64,000 nt of DNA from Alkalilimnicola sp. S0819 (GCF_009295635.1 NZ_WHIW01000011.1:40096-104095), one strand, 5' to 3'. Shown: positions 9,276 through 19,834, numbered from the stretch's first letter. The notes: generated by a model from the letters alone, not told the origin. Made by a program: numbers and translations.

Positions 9276-11381
9276 ATGTCCCTCAGCATTGCCAGCCCAC
9301 GTCCCCGATCCATCCTGCGCAAAGCGCTGCTGCCGCCGCTGTTGCTGTTGTCACTGATGCTGGCCATGGGATTGACGTCCTTGGGAGTTCTGGATGATCT
9401 GAATCGGCGGGTGGACGAACTGGATGCCAGGTTCGCCCCGCGGGTGGCAGCGCTGACCTCGCTCACCGAGGCTTTGTACCTGGAACGCCTGGCGGTGGAG
9501 CGCCTGCTGGCGCGCATGGATGAGGACAGCGAACAGTTATGGCGTTCGCGCCAGGCGGAGGTGGGCACCGCGCTGGGGGAGCTGTCGGTGGCCCTGGAAG
9601 GCACGGTCTGGCGGCAGGCGGGCGCACGGCTCCGACAGCGCCATCAAGACTACTCGACACTGTTTGCCGATCGGGTGCTGCCGGCGCTTCATCGGCTACT
9701 GCACCTCAACCGTTCGGTGGTTGTGGCGCGCGGCGGCGGTGCCGCCGAACAGCTCGCCCTGATGGTGCAGGAGGCGTTGGCCCAGGAAGAGGATCTGTTC
9801 GCCGATCTGGGCGGTCAGGCCCTGCGTGCCTTGCTCAATGCCCGGGTGGCGCTGCAGCGTTTCGCCGCTGAAGGCAATGCGGCCCAGGGCGCGGGGGCCG
9901 CCGAGCAAGTGGCGGACGTGGGCGCCTTGCTGGATACCGTCAACGCCTTCGTTTTCTCCGATTATGTGGCGCTGGAAATGCGGGACGTGCTCGCGCACTG
10001 GGCGGCGGTGACCACGGCATTCGAGGAAATGCTGGCCCTGCGGGCGCAAAGCCGCGCGCTCATCGTCGGGGAGCTGAGCACGCTGGGGGAGGCCATGACG
10101 GATCAGGCCCGCAGCTTGCAGGCCGAATCCTTCGCGGCAATGACCGCCATGAACGCTCAGACCAGCGAACAGGTCGCGGGCACCCGCTGGACCCTGTCCC
10201 TGCTGCTGGGGCTGGCCGTGGTGGGTGGCCTGGGCGTGTCCTGGTTGGTGACCCGCAGTTATCTGCGCCCGCTGATTCGCTTGAAGACCTTCATGAGCGA
10301 GCTGGCCGACAATCTGGCGGCGGGCCGATTGGCACTCTCTGCGCGGGCGGAAGTACCAAGTCGCGACGAGGTGGGGGAGCTGGCCTGCCACATCAATGTC
10401 TTTCTTGCCGCTCTGCAAGAGGTCGCGATCACCCTCGGCCGAGAGAGCACGGCTCTGGCGCGGGCCTCCGGGGAATTGCTGGACAGCACTGGCGCCGGCT
10501 GCGAGGACATGGCGGCTCAGCGCGGGGAGCTGGATCAGGTGGCGGGCGCCATGATCCAGATGAACGGCGCGGCCGAGGAGGTCGCCCGCCATGCCGCCCA
10601 GGCCGCCCAGGCCGCGACCGAAGCGCACGGTCAGGCCCGCGAGGGTGAGGCCGTGGTGGAAGATTCCCTGCTGGCGCTGGGTGAACTGCTGGGGGTGGTC
10701 AACGAGGCGGGGCAGGCCATGGAGCAGCTCGGCCGTGACAGCGAGACCATCACCGAAATCACCGAAGTCATCGCCAGTGTCGCCAAACAGACCAATCTGC
10801 TGGCGCTTAACGCGGCCATCGAAGCGGCTCGCGCCGGGGAGAGTGGGCGGGGGTTCGCGGTGGTGGCCGATGAAGTGCGGGAGCTTGCCCGGCGCAGCAG
10901 CGAATCCGCCCAGACCATAGAGCAGCGCCTGGCGGGGCTGCGCGCGTCCATGGGGGCGGCCTTGCAACGCATGCGCGGCAGCGGCGAACAGGGTCAGCGC
11001 GCCAGGGAACAGGCGGAGCAGGCGGCGCGGGCGTTGCGCGGCATACAAGAAGCGGTACGGCGTATCGACGGCATGAGCGCGGAGCTGGCCAGTGCCGCTG
11101 AGCAGCAAAGTCAGGTAAGCGCAGGGGTGAGTGAGCGCACGGAGCAGATCCGCGTTCTTGCCGAGCGCACCGAAACGGGTGCGCTGAAGGGGCGGGAGGA
11201 AAGTCAGGCGCTGGCCGCGCTGGGGGCACGCCTGAAAGGCCTGGTGAACCGTCTGAATGGCGGTGTCGGAGCGGATGAGGCGGATTCGAAAGCCCTTTGT
11301 GCCTCAGCGCGTGACCTGATCCCTTGGCCGAGCGAGGGGCGAAAGGCCCCTCTCCATCCGATCCAGCGCAAGGTGGCCTGA
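9276..11381 (+). CDS. Methyl-accepting chemotaxis protein
   Basis: Inner-membrane chemoreceptor of 701 residues that relays a periplasmic signal to CheA/CheW. There is a first membrane helix near residues 15-37, a mostly helical periplasmic domain of about 260 residues, a second helix ([19 protein letters not shown]), a HAMP linker, and a signalling domain. The conserved cytoplasmic hairpin tip is [20 protein letters not shown], followed by [19 protein letters not shown]. The start is set by GGAG six bases before ATG 9276; in-frame sequence upstream overlaps egtD. No che genes are adjacent, so the ligand is unknown. Confidence 0.88.
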   Translation: MSLSIASPRPRSILRKALLPPLLLLSLMLAMGLTSLGVLDDLNRRVDELDARFAPRVAALTSLTEALYLERLAVERLLARMDEDSEQLWRSRQAEVGTALGELSVALEGTVWRQAGARLRQRHQDYSTLFADRVLPALHRLLHLNRSVVVARGGGAAEQLALMVQEALAQEEDLFADLGGQALRALLNARVALQRFAAEGNAAQGAGAAEQVADVGALLDTVNAFVFSDYVALEMRDVLAHWAAVTTAFEEMLALRAQSRALIVGELSTLGEAMTDQARSLQAESFAAMTAMNAQTSEQVAGTRWTLSLLLGLAVVGGLGVSWLVTRSYLRPLIRLKTFMSELADNLAAGRLALSARAEVPSRDEVGELACHINVFLAALQEVAITLGRESTALARASGELLDSTGAGCEDMAAQRGELDQVAGAMIQMNGAAEEVARHAAQAAQAATEAHGQAREGEAVVEDSLLALGELLGVVNEAGQAMEQLGRDSETITEITEVIASVAKQTNLLALNAAIEAARAGESGRGFAVVADEVRELARRSSESAQTIEQRLAGLRASMGAALQRMRGSGEQGQRAREQAEQAARALRGIQEAVRRIDGMSAELASAAEQQSQVSAGVSERTEQIRVLAERTETGALKGREESQALAALGARLKGLVNRLNGGVGADEADSKALCASARDLIPWPSEGRKAPLHPIQRKVA

Positions 11382-11392
11382 GCGGTGTTTCC

Positions 11393-12481
11393 CTAGAAAA
11401 TCCAAATCAGCCCCAGCGCGATGGCCCGCGGGTCCCCACCCAAGGTGGTCTTGAGTTCATCGCCGTGGCCACCGTCCACGCCCTGGTAGCGGGCCGCCTC
11501 GCCGTTGCGGGTCTGGGTGTAGACCGCGTACACGGTGGTGCTGGGGTGGATCTTGTACTCGCCGCCGACGGCGTACATGTCGGCGCTTGAATCATCCACG
11601 TTGCCGTAGTCCTCGGCGTGCAGCCACTGGGCCTTCAGGGTGGCCTTGCCGGTCAGTTTCAGCGCCACATGGGCACCGTAGGCGGCGCGGTTCAGGGTAT
11701 AGGTGCTTTCGCCGGCATCCCCCGCGTCGTAGTCCTCGTAGAGCGCGCCCACGCGCACCCGGCCGAAGTCGTAGCCGGCGCCGAGCCGATAGCCGCTGAC
11801 CTTGTCGCCTTCCGTGGCCACGGCCTTGTCGATATCCAGTGCCGAATATTCCTCGTAGGCCAGCCCCAGGCTGAAATTGCCCGGTGTCCACAGCGCACTG
11901 ACGCTGTACATGTCGTGGTCATTGTCATCGCGGCTGCCGTTGTTTTGCTGGTCCGCCGAATACATGGCGCCCAGCTGCAGCTGCTCGAAGAAGCTCTTGC
12001 GCCAGTACAGGGCGTTCTTGCCCCGGGTGTCCATTTTCGAGCCGAACTGGGCGCTGGCGCCGATCAGTGCGCGATGATCCCCCACGGTGTCGCCGAAGGT
12101 GAGGAATTTACCGCGCAGTTGCTTGAAGGGCGTGTCGTGGTAACCCACCAGCACATCCCCCATGGGTCCGCGCAGGCCCACGAAGCTGTTGCGGGTGCTC
12201 CAGAAGTCATCGCTGGAATCGGTCAGGTCCACGCCCTGCTCGATCTGGTAGAGCACGCTGAAGCGCTCGTTCAGGCCGTATATGCCCTTGAAGCCCAGGC
12301 GGCTGGAGTTGCTGGAGACCACGAAATCCGTGCCCTCGCCACTGGCGTCCGGGTCGAAACCCGCGATGGCCACGTTCAGCTTGCCGTAGATCTCCAGTTT
12401 CTCGTCGATGACCTGCAGGGCAGGGGCGCTGACGGGCAGGCTCAACAGCAGGCTGGCGGTGATCAGGTGCCTCTTCTTCAC
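11393..12481 (-). CDS. Gram-negative porin, first of two flanking phoBR
   Basis: Outer-membrane beta-barrel porin (OmpC/porin_4 type), 362 residues with an N-terminal signal peptide (MKKRHLITASLLLSLPVSAPA). Typical features are the early strand EKLEIYGKLNVAIAGF, the motif SSNSSRLGFKGIYGL, VLYQIEQGVDL, and a C-terminal phenylalanine for barrel assembly. It is divergent from phoB, with a Pho box in the shared intergenic region, and is paralogous to the porin at 14833. A role in phosphate or anion entry under phosphate limitation is inferred from this context; the sequence alone does not prove specificity. It converges with the chemoreceptor gene, 11 bp away. Confidence 0.87.
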   Translation of the reverse strand: MKKRHLITASLLLSLPVSAPALQVIDEKLEIYGKLNVAIAGFDPDASGEGTDFVVSSNSSRLGFKGIYGLNERFSVLYQIEQGVDLTDSSDDFWSTRNSFVGLRGPMGDVLVGYHDTPFKQLRGKFLTFGDTVGDHRALIGASAQFGSKMDTRGKNALYWRKSFFEQLQLGAMYSADQQNNGSRDDNDHDMYSVSALWTPGNFSLGLAYEEYSALDIDKAVATEGDKVSGYRLGAGYDFGRVRVGALYEDYDAGDAGESTYTLNRAAYGAHVALKLTGKATLKAQWLHAEDYGNVDDSSADMYAVGGEYKIHPSTTVYAVYTQTRNGEAARYQGVDGGHGDELKTTLGGDPRAIALGLIWIF

Positions 12482-12538
12482 GACCGGGCTCCTCGTGTGG
12501 CGGCTTCCAGGGGGCCCCGCGGGGGCGTTGCGCGCATG

Positions 12539-12556
12539 GTGTCACAAATCTGTCAT
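12539..12556 (+). promoter_or_regulatory. Pho box in the porin-phoB intergenic region
   Basis: GTGTCAC-AAAT-CTGTCAT is a near-consensus PhoB site: two 7-bp half-sites with a 4-bp spacer. Ten bases further on is TGTAAT (12567-12572), a plausible -10 for phoB, the usual geometry in which the Pho box replaces the -35. It suggests phoBR autoregulation and may also act on the divergent porin. Confidence 0.82.
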
Positions 12557-12605
12557 GATGTTGCGCTGTAATGCGGGGCATTGCAGGTAATGGGCAAGAA
12601 GTAGC

Positions 12606-13286
12606 ATGGCAAGAATCCTTATAGTCGAAGACGAGGCGGCCATCCGGCAGATGGTAGGCCTGGCGCTGGCGCGGGCCGGTCATGAGGGGCGCGAGGCCGC
12701 CTCCGCCGAGGCAGGTATGGCCATGCTGGAAGACAGCGTGCCGGATCTGGTGCTGCTCGATTGGATGCTGCCGGGCATGAGCGGGGTGGACTTCGCACGG
12801 CGCCTGAAACGCCACCCGGCCTACAAGGATGTGCCCCTGATCATGCTCACCGCGCGCGGCGAGGAAGAGGACCGCGTTCGGGGGTTGGACGTGGGGGCGG
12901 ATGATTTCGTTACCAAGCCCTTCTCCCCTCGGGAGTTGATGGCCCGCATCAAGGCGGTGCTGCGCCGCGCCGCCCCGGCGGCGGCCGATGAGCCGGTGGA
13001 GGTGGCCGGGCTTACCCTGGACCCGGTGGCGCACCGGGTCTGGACCGGGGAGCGCACCCTGGACATGGGGCCCACTGAATTCCGCCTGCTGCACTTCTTC
13101 ATGACCCACCAGGACCGGGTGTTCAGCCGTGCGCAACTGCTGGACAATGTCTGGGGGACCAATGTCTATGTAGAGGAGCGTACCGTGGACGTGCATATCC
13201 GCCGCCTGCGCAAGGCCATCGGCGAGCATGATCGGCTGATTCAGACCGTGCGCGGCGCCGGCTACCGCTTCTCCACCCGGGCATGA
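12606..13286 (+). CDS. phoB: Phosphate regulon response regulator PhoB
   Basis: OmpR/PhoB-family transcription factor, 226 residues, activated by PhoR under phosphate starvation. The receiver domain has the acidic pocket in [11 protein letters not shown], the phospho-acceptor Asp52 in [10 protein letters not shown], and the conserved lysine in [11 protein letters not shown]. The C-terminal winged helix (about residues 130-226) includes [25 protein letters not shown] and [15 protein letters not shown] Pho box lies 50 bp upstream. Its stop overlaps the phoR start (ATGA). The neighbouring pst-phoU genes and Pho boxes confirm PhoB rather than another OmpR-type regulator. Confidence 0.95.
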   Translation: MARILIVEDEAAIRQMVGLALARAGHEGREAASAEAGMAMLEDSVPDLVLLDWMLPGMSGVDFARRLKRHPAYKDVPLIMLTARGEEEDRVRGLDVGADDFVTKPFSPRELMARIKAVLRRAAPAAADEPVEVAGLTLDPVAHRVWTGERTLDMGPTEFRLLHFFMTHQDRVFSRAQLLDNVWGTNVYVEERTVDVHIRRLRKAIGEHDRLIQTVRGAGYRFSTRA

Positions 13287-14590
13287 TTCACGATAACCCC
13301 TGGCCGCGCACCCTGCGGCGCTGGTGTTACGGCCTGGCCCTGGCTGGCCTGATCGGCTGGGGGCTGGGGCTTGCCGCCGAGGCTTTGGCGCTGGCGCTGG
13401 CGCTGGGTCTGCTCTGGCAGTTTCGCTACATCGCCCGGCTGGAGTACTGGCTGCGCAAGGATTCCCGCTTCGAGCCGCCCCACGGCCGAGGTCTGTGGGA
13501 AGACATCTTCGACGGCATCTACCGCATGCAGCGCCGCCACCGCACCCGGCGGCGACGGCTGGGCGCGCTGCTGCACGCCTTCCGTGAATCCGTGGATGCG
13601 GTGCCCGACGGGGTGCTGGTGCTGGACGAGGGGGGCGAGATGCGCTGGTGGAACGATGCCGCCGAGCGCCTGATCGGCGTACGTTGGCCCCAGGACCGGG
13701 GACGACGCCTGGATAACCTCTATCGCCATCCCGAGATGGTCAATTTCATGGCCTCGGAGCCGGATGAGTCGCGCAACCTCGCGGTGCCCGCGCCGCTGGA
13801 CCCGGAGCTGATGCTGGATATCCGCCTGGTGCCCTATGGCGAGAGCCAGCGGCTGCTGATTGCCCGGGATATCACCCGGCTGAGAAAGCTGGAGGAAATG
13901 CGCCGGGACTTCGTCGCCAACGTTTCCCATGAACTGCGCACGCCCCTCACCGTGGTGCATGGGCTGGCGGAAACCCTGGCCGAGCCCGAGAACGGGCTGA
14001 GCGAGCCGGATCGGGACATGCTCGGCCTGGTCCTGCAACAGACCCGACGCATGAATCGTCTGGTGGACGACCTGCTGATGCTCTCGCGGTTGGAAACCGG
14101 CCCCCGGCCCGCGGCCGGGGAGGTGGTGGATGTAGCGGACATGTTGCGCGCCCTGGCCGAGGAGGCCCAGGCGCTGAGTGGTGCGCGCGCTCACCAGATC
14201 GAACTGCAGATCGACAGTGAGCGTGGCCTGCGCGCCGATGCCAACGAGCTGCGCAGCGCGTTTTCCAACCTGGTGCACAACGCCGTGCATTACACCCCGG
14301 CCGGTGGCCGAGTGACCCTGCAATGGCAGTGCGACGCCCAGGGCGCACGGTTCAGCGTGATCGATACCGGCATCGGTATCGCGCCGCAGCACATTCCCCG
14401 CCTTACCGAGCGTTTCTACCGGGTGGATCGCGGCCGCAGCACCGCCACCGGCGGCACCGGCCTGGGGCTTGCCATCGTCAAGCACATCCTGGGGCGCTAT
14501 GACGCGCATCTGGAGATACGCAGCACCCTGGGCGAGGGCAGCCGCTTCTGCTGCCACTTCCCGCCCGAAGCCGTCACCCCTGAGTCCTGA
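13283..14590 (+). CDS. phoR: Phosphate regulon sensor histidine kinase PhoR
   Basis: Membrane histidine kinase, 435 residues, partner of PhoB. The N-terminus has two adjacent hydrophobic segments (about residues 12-48) with almost no periplasmic loop, as in E. coli PhoR. A PAS domain follows ([20 protein letters not shown]). The dimerisation/phosphoacceptor box is [18 protein letters not shown], and the ATPase has an N box ([13 protein letters not shown]), DTGIGIAP and [15 protein letters not shown]. It is translationally coupled to phoB. The short periplasmic part fits sensing through the Pst-PhoU complex rather than direct ligand binding. Confidence 0.95.
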   Translation: MIHDNPWPRTLRRWCYGLALAGLIGWGLGLAAEALALALALGLLWQFRYIARLEYWLRKDSRFEPPHGRGLWEDIFDGIYRMQRRHRTRRRRLGALLHAFRESVDAVPDGVLVLDEGGEMRWWNDAAERLIGVRWPQDRGRRLDNLYRHPEMVNFMASEPDESRNLAVPAPLDPELMLDIRLVPYGESQRLLIARDITRLRKLEEMRRDFVANVSHELRTPLTVVHGLAETLAEPENGLSEPDRDMLGLVLQQTRRMNRLVDDLLMLSRLETGPRPAAGEVVDVADMLRALAEEAQALSGARAHQIELQIDSERGLRADANELRSAFSNLVHNAVHYTPAGGRVTLQWQCDAQGARFSVIDTGIGIAPQHIPRLTERFYRVDRGRSTATGGTGLGLAIVKHILGRYDAHLEIRSTLGEGSRFCCHFPPEAVTPES

Positions 14591-14612
14591 TCGAATCCGA
14601 TCCCCCCTTCTT

Positions 14613-14660
14613 GCATGAGCCGCTCCTGCGCGGGAAAGCCGCGTTGGCCAGCGGCCATGC
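14613..14660. repeat. REP-like hairpin after phoR
   Basis: GCATGAGCCGCT (14613-14624) pairs with AGCGGCCATGC (14650-14660), apart from one bulged base. The segment CATGAGCCGCTCC recurs exactly in the palindrome at 41010-41073, suggesting a dispersed REP family. It could also end the phoBR transcript. Confidence 0.5.
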
Positions 14661-14718
14661 CTCACGGTCTGTTGCGCGCACGCAACGGTGACGTGCTTTT
14701 ACAACAGGCATCATCAAA

Positions 14719-14747
14719 CTGTCTCGAAGCTGTAACGGAAGCGTAAC
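14719..14747 (+). promoter_or_regulatory. Tandem Pho box upstream of the second porin
   Basis: Three 7-bp units at an 11-bp period, CTGTCTC-gaag-CTGTAAC-ggaa-GCGTAAC, match PhoB half-sites to varying degree. They end 85 bp before the porin ATG, a suitable distance for activation by PhoB. Confidence 0.7.
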
Positions 14748-14832
14748 AGCCCAGGCTCATCATCGGCTGCGGTTGCGGGGGCAGCCCCGTGTTCTTACCG
14801 ACACGAACCCTAACGAGCCTGAAGAGGACATC

Positions 14833-15888
14833 ATGAAGAAAACTGCAATCGCCGCGGCCATCGCCGCCGTCGTCGCCCTGCCGAGCACCGCTGGTGCCTA
14901 TGAAATCATCGGCAAGCACCTGGAGGTGTATGGCAAGGCCCACGTGTCCGTGGACTTCGCTGACAACGACCGCGACAGCGCCGTGGCCATCGCCAGCAAC
15001 TCGAGCCGCCTGGGTTTCAAGGGCGTTACCGCCGTCAGCGATCAGCTGGACGTGCTCTACCAGATCGAATCCAAGATCGTGTTCGATGAAGGCGGCGCCA
15101 ACTTCGCCGGTCGCAACACCTACGTCGGCCTGGGTGGCGATTTCGGCAAGGTGCTCATCGGCAACCAGGACACGCCCTTCAAGGGTGTGCGCGGCACCTT
15201 CGACCTGTTCGGCGACACCGTGGGTGATGCCCGCAACCTGCTGGGCGTCTACGCCGTGGGCACGGCCGTTTCGGATATCGGCAACCGCCGCGCCAAGAAC
15301 AGCATTCAGTACCTTTCGCCGAGCATCGGTGGCTTCGCCGCGAAGGCCATGTACTCCAGCTCGTATAACGACACGGAGCTGCCGGGCGGCATCGAGGACA
15401 ACGACTTCGATCTGTACAGCGTCAGCGGCAGCTACAAGCTGGGTGGCCTGACCCTGGCGGCCGGTTACGAGCGTGCCAACTCGGCGCTGAACAACGACGA
15501 GTCCGACGGCTACCGCCTTGCCGCCAACTACAAGTTCAACGCCTTCACCCTCGGTGCCATCGCCGAGCGTATCGAGCGTGGCAATATCGAACGCGACGCA
15601 TACGGCATCAATGGCGCGTTCAGCTTTGGCCCCAACAAGCTCAAGCTGCAGTACGTCTACGCCGATGAAATCGACGGCATCGACGACAGCGATGCCAGTC
15701 AGCTGACCCTGGGCTTCGACCACAAGCTGGGCAAGAAGACCACCCTCTACGCCGCCTACAACCTGCTCGACAACAACGATGCCGCGGGCTACCGCATCAA
15801 GGGCGGCCACGACACGGATGTGTACGAAGTCAATGCCGTGGGCGATGACGTCAGCGCCTTCTCCATCGGTCTGGTTCACAGCTTCTAA
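14833..15888 (+). CDS. Gram-negative porin, second of two flanking phoBR
   Basis: Outer-membrane porin, 351 residues, with signal peptide MKKTAIAAAIAAVVALPSTA and mature start near AYEIIGKHLEVYGKAHVSV. It shares the SSNSSRLGFKG motif, VLYQIESK, and DTPFK..RGTF..FGDTVGDARNL with the porin at 11393, so the two are paralogues. It ends in HSF, the usual terminal aromatic. The chosen ATG begins a canonical signal peptide; the in-frame start at 14773 would put unrelated sequence before it. A three-unit Pho box lies upstream and a hairpin downstream. Phosphate-starvation induction is inferred from these sites. Confidence 0.88.
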   Translation: MKKTAIAAAIAAVVALPSTAGAYEIIGKHLEVYGKAHVSVDFADNDRDSAVAIASNSSRLGFKGVTAVSDQLDVLYQIESKIVFDEGGANFAGRNTYVGLGGDFGKVLIGNQDTPFKGVRGTFDLFGDTVGDARNLLGVYAVGTAVSDIGNRRAKNSIQYLSPSIGGFAAKAMYSSSYNDTELPGGIEDNDFDLYSVSGSYKLGGLTLAAGYERANSALNNDESDGYRLAANYKFNAFTLGAIAERIERGNIERDAYGINGAFSFGPNKLKLQYVYADEIDGIDDSDASQLTLGFDHKLGKKTTLYAAYNLLDNNDAAGYRIKGGHDTDVYEVNAVGDDVSAFSIGLVHSF

Positions 15889-15897
15889 GACCGCCCC

Positions 15898-15921
15898 GGC
15901 GCCCGCTTGGCAGCGGGCGCC
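15898..15921 (+). terminator. Hairpin terminator after the second porin
   Basis: A perfect 10-bp GC-rich stem, GGCGCCCGCT with AGCGGGCGCC and loop TGGC, lies 9 bp after the stop. Only a weak CTCTCTGT tract follows, so it is a probable but not textbook terminator separating the porin from pstS. Confidence 0.65.
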
Positions 15922-15925
15922 CTCT

Positions 15926-15959
15926 CTGTAACTTGACTGTCACATTTCTTACATAGAAT
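15926..15959 (+). promoter_or_regulatory. pstS promoter: tandem Pho box and -10
   Basis: CTGTAAC-ttga-CTGTCAC-attt-CTTACAT at 15926-15954 gives three PhoB half-sites in 11-bp register. TAGAAT at 15954-15959 sits ten bases past the second unit and can serve as the -10, the standard Pho promoter layout. It should drive pstSCAB-phoU. Confidence 0.85.
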
Positions 15960-16013
15960 GCGCAGCCATCGCCCCCAGCGGGCACTGCGCCTTCAACAGC
16001 AGGAGTCGCCAGC

Positions 16014-17054
16014 ATGTTGAAAAGCTTCAAATCCGTAGGCCTGGGTCTGGTTCTGGGCATGAGCGTGGGCAGCGCCTTCGCCGCCGATATCGCCGGCGCC
16101 GGCGCCAGCTTTCCGTATCCCGTCTACGCCAAGTGGGCGGACGCCTACCACAAGGCCACCGGCAACCGTATGAACTACCAGTCCATCGGTTCCGGCGGCG
16201 GCATTCGCCAGATCAAGGCCAAGACCGTAGACTTCGGCGCCTCCGACGCCCCGCTGACGCCGGACGAGCTCGCCGAGGCCGGTCTGATGCAGTGGCCCAT
16301 GGTGATGGGCGGCGTGGTGCCGGTGGTGAACCTGGACGGCATCGGGGCCGGTGAGCTCAAGCTCTCCAACGACGTGCTCGCCGATCTGTTCCTGGGCAAG
16401 ATCACCAGCTGGGACGACGAGGCCATCGCCGCGCTGAACCCGGGCGTGGACCTGCCGTCCCGTCGCGTGACCGCCGTGTATCGCTCCGACGGTTCCGGCA
16501 CCACCTTCGTGTTCACCGACTACCTGGGCAAGGTCAGCGAGGAATGGAAGCGCGAAGTGGGAGTCGGCAAGGCCGTGGCCTGGCCCACCGGTGTCAGCGG
16601 TAAGGGTAACGAGGGTGTAGCCTCCTACGTGGGTCGCATCAAAGGCGGCATTGGCTACGTGGAGTACGCCTACGCCCTGCAGAACGAGCTGCCCCACGTG
16701 CAGCTACGCAATCAGGCCGGCCAGTGGGTCAACCCGGGCAGCGAGAGCTTCCAGGCCGCCGCCGCCGGCGCCGACTGGGAGCAGGCCGAGGGCATGTACC
16801 TGGTGCTGACCAACCAGCCGGGCGCCAAGAGCTGGCCCATCACCGCCGCCACCTACATCCTGATGCACAAGCAGCAGGACAAGCCGGAGGCCGCTCGCAA
16901 CGCCCTGGATTTCTTCAGCTGGGCTTTCGAGAACGGCGACGAGATGGCCGATGAGCTGCACTACGTGGCCATGCCGGACTCGGTGGTGAAGTTCATCGAG
17001 CAGCGTTGGAAGAATGAGCTGACCGACACCAGCGGTCAGCCGGTACTGCGCTGA
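16014..17054 (+). CDS. pstS: Phosphate ABC transporter substrate-binding protein PstS
   Basis: Periplasmic high-affinity phosphate-binding protein, 346 residues. The signal peptide is MLKSFKSVGLGLVLGMSVGS, with cleavage near AFA-ADIAG. Phosphate-binding segments typical of E. coli-type PstS are GAGASFPYPVYAKW, SIGSGGGIRQI and RSDGSGTTFVFTDYL. The ATG follows the ribosome site CAGGAG. It is first in a Pho-box-driven operon. A strong hairpin separates it from pstC, probably allowing pstS to be made in excess over the membrane subunits. Confidence 0.95.
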   Translation: MLKSFKSVGLGLVLGMSVGSAFAADIAGAGASFPYPVYAKWADAYHKATGNRMNYQSIGSGGGIRQIKAKTVDFGASDAPLTPDELAEAGLMQWPMVMGGVVPVVNLDGIGAGELKLSNDVLADLFLGKITSWDDEAIAALNPGVDLPSRRVTAVYRSDGSGTTFVFTDYLGKVSEEWKREVGVGKAVAWPTGVSGKGNEGVASYVGRIKGGIGYVEYAYALQNELPHVQLRNQAGQWVNPGSESFQAAAAGADWEQAEGMYLVLTNQPGAKSWPITAATYILMHKQQDKPEAARNALDFFSWAFENGDEMADELHYVAMPDSVVKFIEQRWKNELTDTSGQPVLR

Positions 17055-17070
17055 CACGCGCAAACGGTAG

Positions 17071-17103
17071 ACGCCCGGGGCCACTGAGGCTCCGGGCGTT
17101 TCT
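17071..17103 (+). terminator. Partial terminator/processing hairpin between pstS and pstC
   Basis: A 12-bp stem with one G-U pair (17071-17082 with 17088-17099), a 5-nt loop and a short TTCTC tract lie in the 67-bp gap between pstS and pstC. It resembles intercistronic hairpins that stabilise or partly terminate binding-protein messages. Confidence 0.7.
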
Positions 17104-17121
17104 CACTTTCGGGAGATCGGG

Positions 17122-18117
17122 ATGACCCAGGCAGTCGAGAATGCGCAACCGGGCCGGGCAGCGGACGGAATGCCCGACGGCAAGGCGCGCAGCGACCTCA
17201 TCGAACGGATCTTCGCCTGGTCCACGCGCCTCGCCGCCGCTGGTGTGCTGGTGTTGCTGCTGGGTGTGATGATCTCGCTGATCGCCGGCGCGCTGCCGGC
17301 GCTGCGGGAGTTCGGCCTGGGCTTCGTGTTCACCGAAGTCTGGAACCCGGTCACCGAGGAGTTCGGCGCGCTGGGGCCGATCTACGGCACCCTGGTGACC
17401 TCGCTGATCGCCATGCTCATCGCCGTGCCGGTGAGCTTCGGCATTGCGCTGTTCATCACCGAGCTGTGCCCGCTGTTCCTGCGCCGCCCGCTCGGGATCG
17501 CCATCGAGCTGCTGGCCGGCATTCCCAGCATCATCTACGGCATGTGGGGCCTGTTCATCTTCGCCCCCTGGTTCGGTGACCACGTGCAGCCCTGGCTGAT
17601 CGACAACCTGGCCGGCCTGCCCGGTGTGGGGTTCCTGTTCGACGGCGCGCCGCTGGGTATCGGCATGTTCACCGCCGGGCTGATCCTCGCGATCATGGTC
17701 ATCCCCTTCATCTCCGCCGTGATGCGCGATGTCTTCGAAGTGGTGCCCCAGGTGCTGAAGGAATCCTCCTACGCCCTGGGGGCGACCACCTGGGAAGTGG
17801 TGCGTCAGGTGGTGCTGCCCTACACCAAGGTCGGCGTGGTCGGCGGTATCATGCTGGGCCTGGGGCGCGCCTTGGGCGAGACCATGGCAGTGACCTTCGT
17901 CATCGGCAATGCACACCGCATCGACCCCTCGCTGTTCATGCCCGGCACCACGATCTCGGCCACCCTGGCCAATGAATTCGCCGAAGCCGACGGGGTGCTG
18001 CACACCTCCTCGCTGATGGCCCTGGGGTTGATCCTGTTCGTACTCACCTTCCTGGTGCTGGTGGCGGCGCGCTTGTTGCTGCTCAAGCTGCAGGCCGGCG
18101 AAGGCAGGAAGGTCTGA
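17122..18117 (+). CDS. pstC: Phosphate ABC transporter permease PstC
   Basis: Inner-membrane permease subunit of the Pst transporter, 331 residues, six predicted membrane segments after a short charged N-terminus. The family shows [20 protein letters not shown], the P-loop region [19 protein letters not shown], and the ABC-coupling loop [19 protein letters not shown] with [20 protein letters not shown]. The ribosome site GGGAG precedes the ATG. It pairs with PstA to form the channel and is part of pstSCAB-phoU. Confidence 0.95.
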   Translation: MTQAVENAQPGRAADGMPDGKARSDLIERIFAWSTRLAAAGVLVLLLGVMISLIAGALPALREFGLGFVFTEVWNPVTEEFGALGPIYGTLVTSLIAMLIAVPVSFGIALFITELCPLFLRRPLGIAIELLAGIPSIIYGMWGLFIFAPWFGDHVQPWLIDNLAGLPGVGFLFDGAPLGIGMFTAGLILAIMVIPFISAVMRDVFEVVPQVLKESSYALGATTWEVVRQVVLPYTKVGVVGGIMLGLGRALGETMAVTFVIGNAHRIDPSLFMPGTTISATLANEFAEADGVLHTSSLMALGLILFVLTFLVLVAARLLLLKLQAGEGRKV

Positions 18118-18124
18118 GGTGCTC

Positions 18125-18964
18125 ATGAAGCTCTATACGCGACGTCGCCTGATCAACGGGTTCAATCTGGGCATGTCCCTGTTGACCATGCTGTTCGGCC
18201 TGTTCTGGCTGGCCTGGATACTCATTACCCTGTTCCAGCAGGGCTTCGCGGCCCTGGACTGGCAGGTGCTCACCGAAAGCACGCCGCCGCCCGGCGGCAG
18301 CGGGGGGCTCGCCAACGCCATCGTCGGCAGCGCCATCATGACGGCGCTGGGCATTGCCGTCGGCGGGCCCATCGGCATCCTCGCCGGCACGTACCTGGCC
18401 GAGTACGGCCGGGGCAGCAAGCTCGCCCAGTTCATTCGTTTCATCAACGATATCCTGCTCAGCGCGCCCTCGATCATCGTCGGTCTGTTCGTGTTCGGCA
18501 CGGTGGTGCTGATGATGGGCAGCTTCTCGGGGCTGTCCGGCGGGCTGGCGCTGGGGATCATCGCGTTGCCGGTGGTGGTGCGCACCACCGAGAACATGCT
18601 CGGCCTGGTGCCGGTGCGACTGCGCGAGGCCGCCGCCGCCCTGGGCGCGCCCGCCTGGATGGTGATCGTGTGCATCTGTTACCGCGCCGCGCTGCCGGGG
18701 CTGGTCACGGGGGTGCTGCTGGCCATCGCCCGCATCTCCGGCGAGACGGCGCCGCTGTTGTTCACGGCCCTGAACAACCAGTTCTGGAGCACGGATCTGA
18801 ACACGGCCATGGCGAACCTGCCGGTGACCATCTACCAATTCGCCATGAGCCCTTATGACGATTGGCGGGAGCTGGCCTGGGCCGGCGCGCTGCTGATTAC
18901 CATGACGGTGCTGCTGATCAGCATCATCGCCCGCGTCTTCCTGCGACAGAGGGGTGGCCGCTAA
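18125..18964 (+). CDS. pstA: Phosphate ABC transporter permease PstA
   Basis: Second permease subunit of Pst, 279 residues with six membrane segments. Diagnostic parts are [39 protein letters not shown], and the coupling loop [16 protein letters not shown] with [23 protein letters not shown] 18125 is preferred over GTG 18119 because GAGG (18116-18119) sits five bases before it. It begins 7 bp after pstC and its TAA abuts the pstB region, so the genes are one transcript. Confidence 0.94.
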   Translation: MKLYTRRRLINGFNLGMSLLTMLFGLFWLAWILITLFQQGFAALDWQVLTESTPPPGGSGGLANAIVGSAIMTALGIAVGGPIGILAGTYLAEYGRGSKLAQFIRFINDILLSAPSIIVGLFVFGTVVLMMGSFSGLSGGLALGIIALPVVVRTTENMLGLVPVRLREAAAALGAPAWMVIVCICYRAALPGLVTGVLLAIARISGETAPLLFTALNNQFWSTDLNTAMANLPVTIYQFAMSPYDDWRELAWAGALLITMTVLLISIIARVFLRQRGGR

Positions 18965-18975
18965 TGGAGACCACG

Positions 18976-19812
18976 ATGAACGATGTGAACATCAAGCGGG
19001 GGCCGGCCGTGTCCATGGCGGCTCGACGCGAGACGGGCCGGGAGGCGGCGGCGCGGGGCGCGGCGAAGCTGGAAGTTCGGGGCCTGAACTTCTACTACGG
19101 CGGTTTTCATGCGCTGAAGGATATCGACCTGGAAATCCCCCAGGGCCAGGTGACCGCCTTCATCGGCCCCTCGGGCTGCGGCAAGTCCACGCTGCTGCGC
19201 ACGTTCAACCGCATCTACCAGCTCTACCCGGGCCAGCGGGCCAGCGGGCAGATCCTGATGGACGGCCGGGACATTCTCGATCGCAAGGTGGATCCGAATC
19301 TGCTGCGCAAGCGCATTGGCATGGTGTTCCAGCAGCCGACCCCGTTTCCCATGTCCATCTACGACAACATCGCCTTCGGCGTGAAGCTCTACGAGAAGCT
19401 GCCGCGTCGGGAGATGGACGAGCGTGTGGAATGGGCGCTGCGCAAGGCCGCCCTCTGGGATGAGGTCAAGGGCAAGCTGCGCCAGAGCGGCACCGGGCTC
19501 TCCGGCGGTCAGCAGCAGCGGCTGTGCATTGCCCGAGCCGTGGCGGTGAAGCCCGAGGTGCTGTTGCTCGACGAGCCCACCTCGGCACTGGACCCGATCT
19601 CCACCGGCTTCATCGAGGAGCTGGTGCATGAGCTGAAAAAGGACTACACCATCGCCATCGTGACCCACAACATGCAGCAGGCGGCACGCGTGTCCGACTA
19701 CACCGCCTTCATGTATCTGGGTACGCTGGTGGAGTTCGGCGACACCGATGCGGTGTTCACCAACCCGGTGCAGAAACAGACCGAAGACTACATCACCGGC
19801 CGCTACGGCTGA
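18976..19812 (+). CDS. pstB: Phosphate ABC transporter ATP-binding protein PstB
   Basis: ATPase that powers Pst, 278 residues. Walker A is [16 protein letters not shown], the ABC signature [14 protein letters not shown], and Walker [14 protein letters not shown], followed by the switch histidine in [17 protein letters not shown]. The call to PstB rests on [20 protein letters not shown] and the operon. Two close ATGs exist (18964 and 18976); the second has GGAG at 18966-18969 and is preferred, the first would add four residues. An extra ~25-residue N-terminal extension precedes the ABC core. Confidence 0.95.
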   Translation: MNDVNIKRGPAVSMAARRETGREAAARGAAKLEVRGLNFYYGGFHALKDIDLEIPQGQVTAFIGPSGCGKSTLLRTFNRIYQLYPGQRASGQILMDGRDILDRKVDPNLLRKRIGMVFQQPTPFPMSIYDNIAFGVKLYEKLPRREMDERVEWALRKAALWDEVKGKLRQSGTGLSGGQQQRLCIARAVAVKPEVLLLDEPTSALDPISTGFIEELVHELKKDYTIAIVTHNMQQAARVSDYTAFMYLGTLVEFGDTDAVFTNPVQKQTEDYITGRYG

Positions 19813-19834
19813 TCGCGCGCACGCGGAGGGCGTC

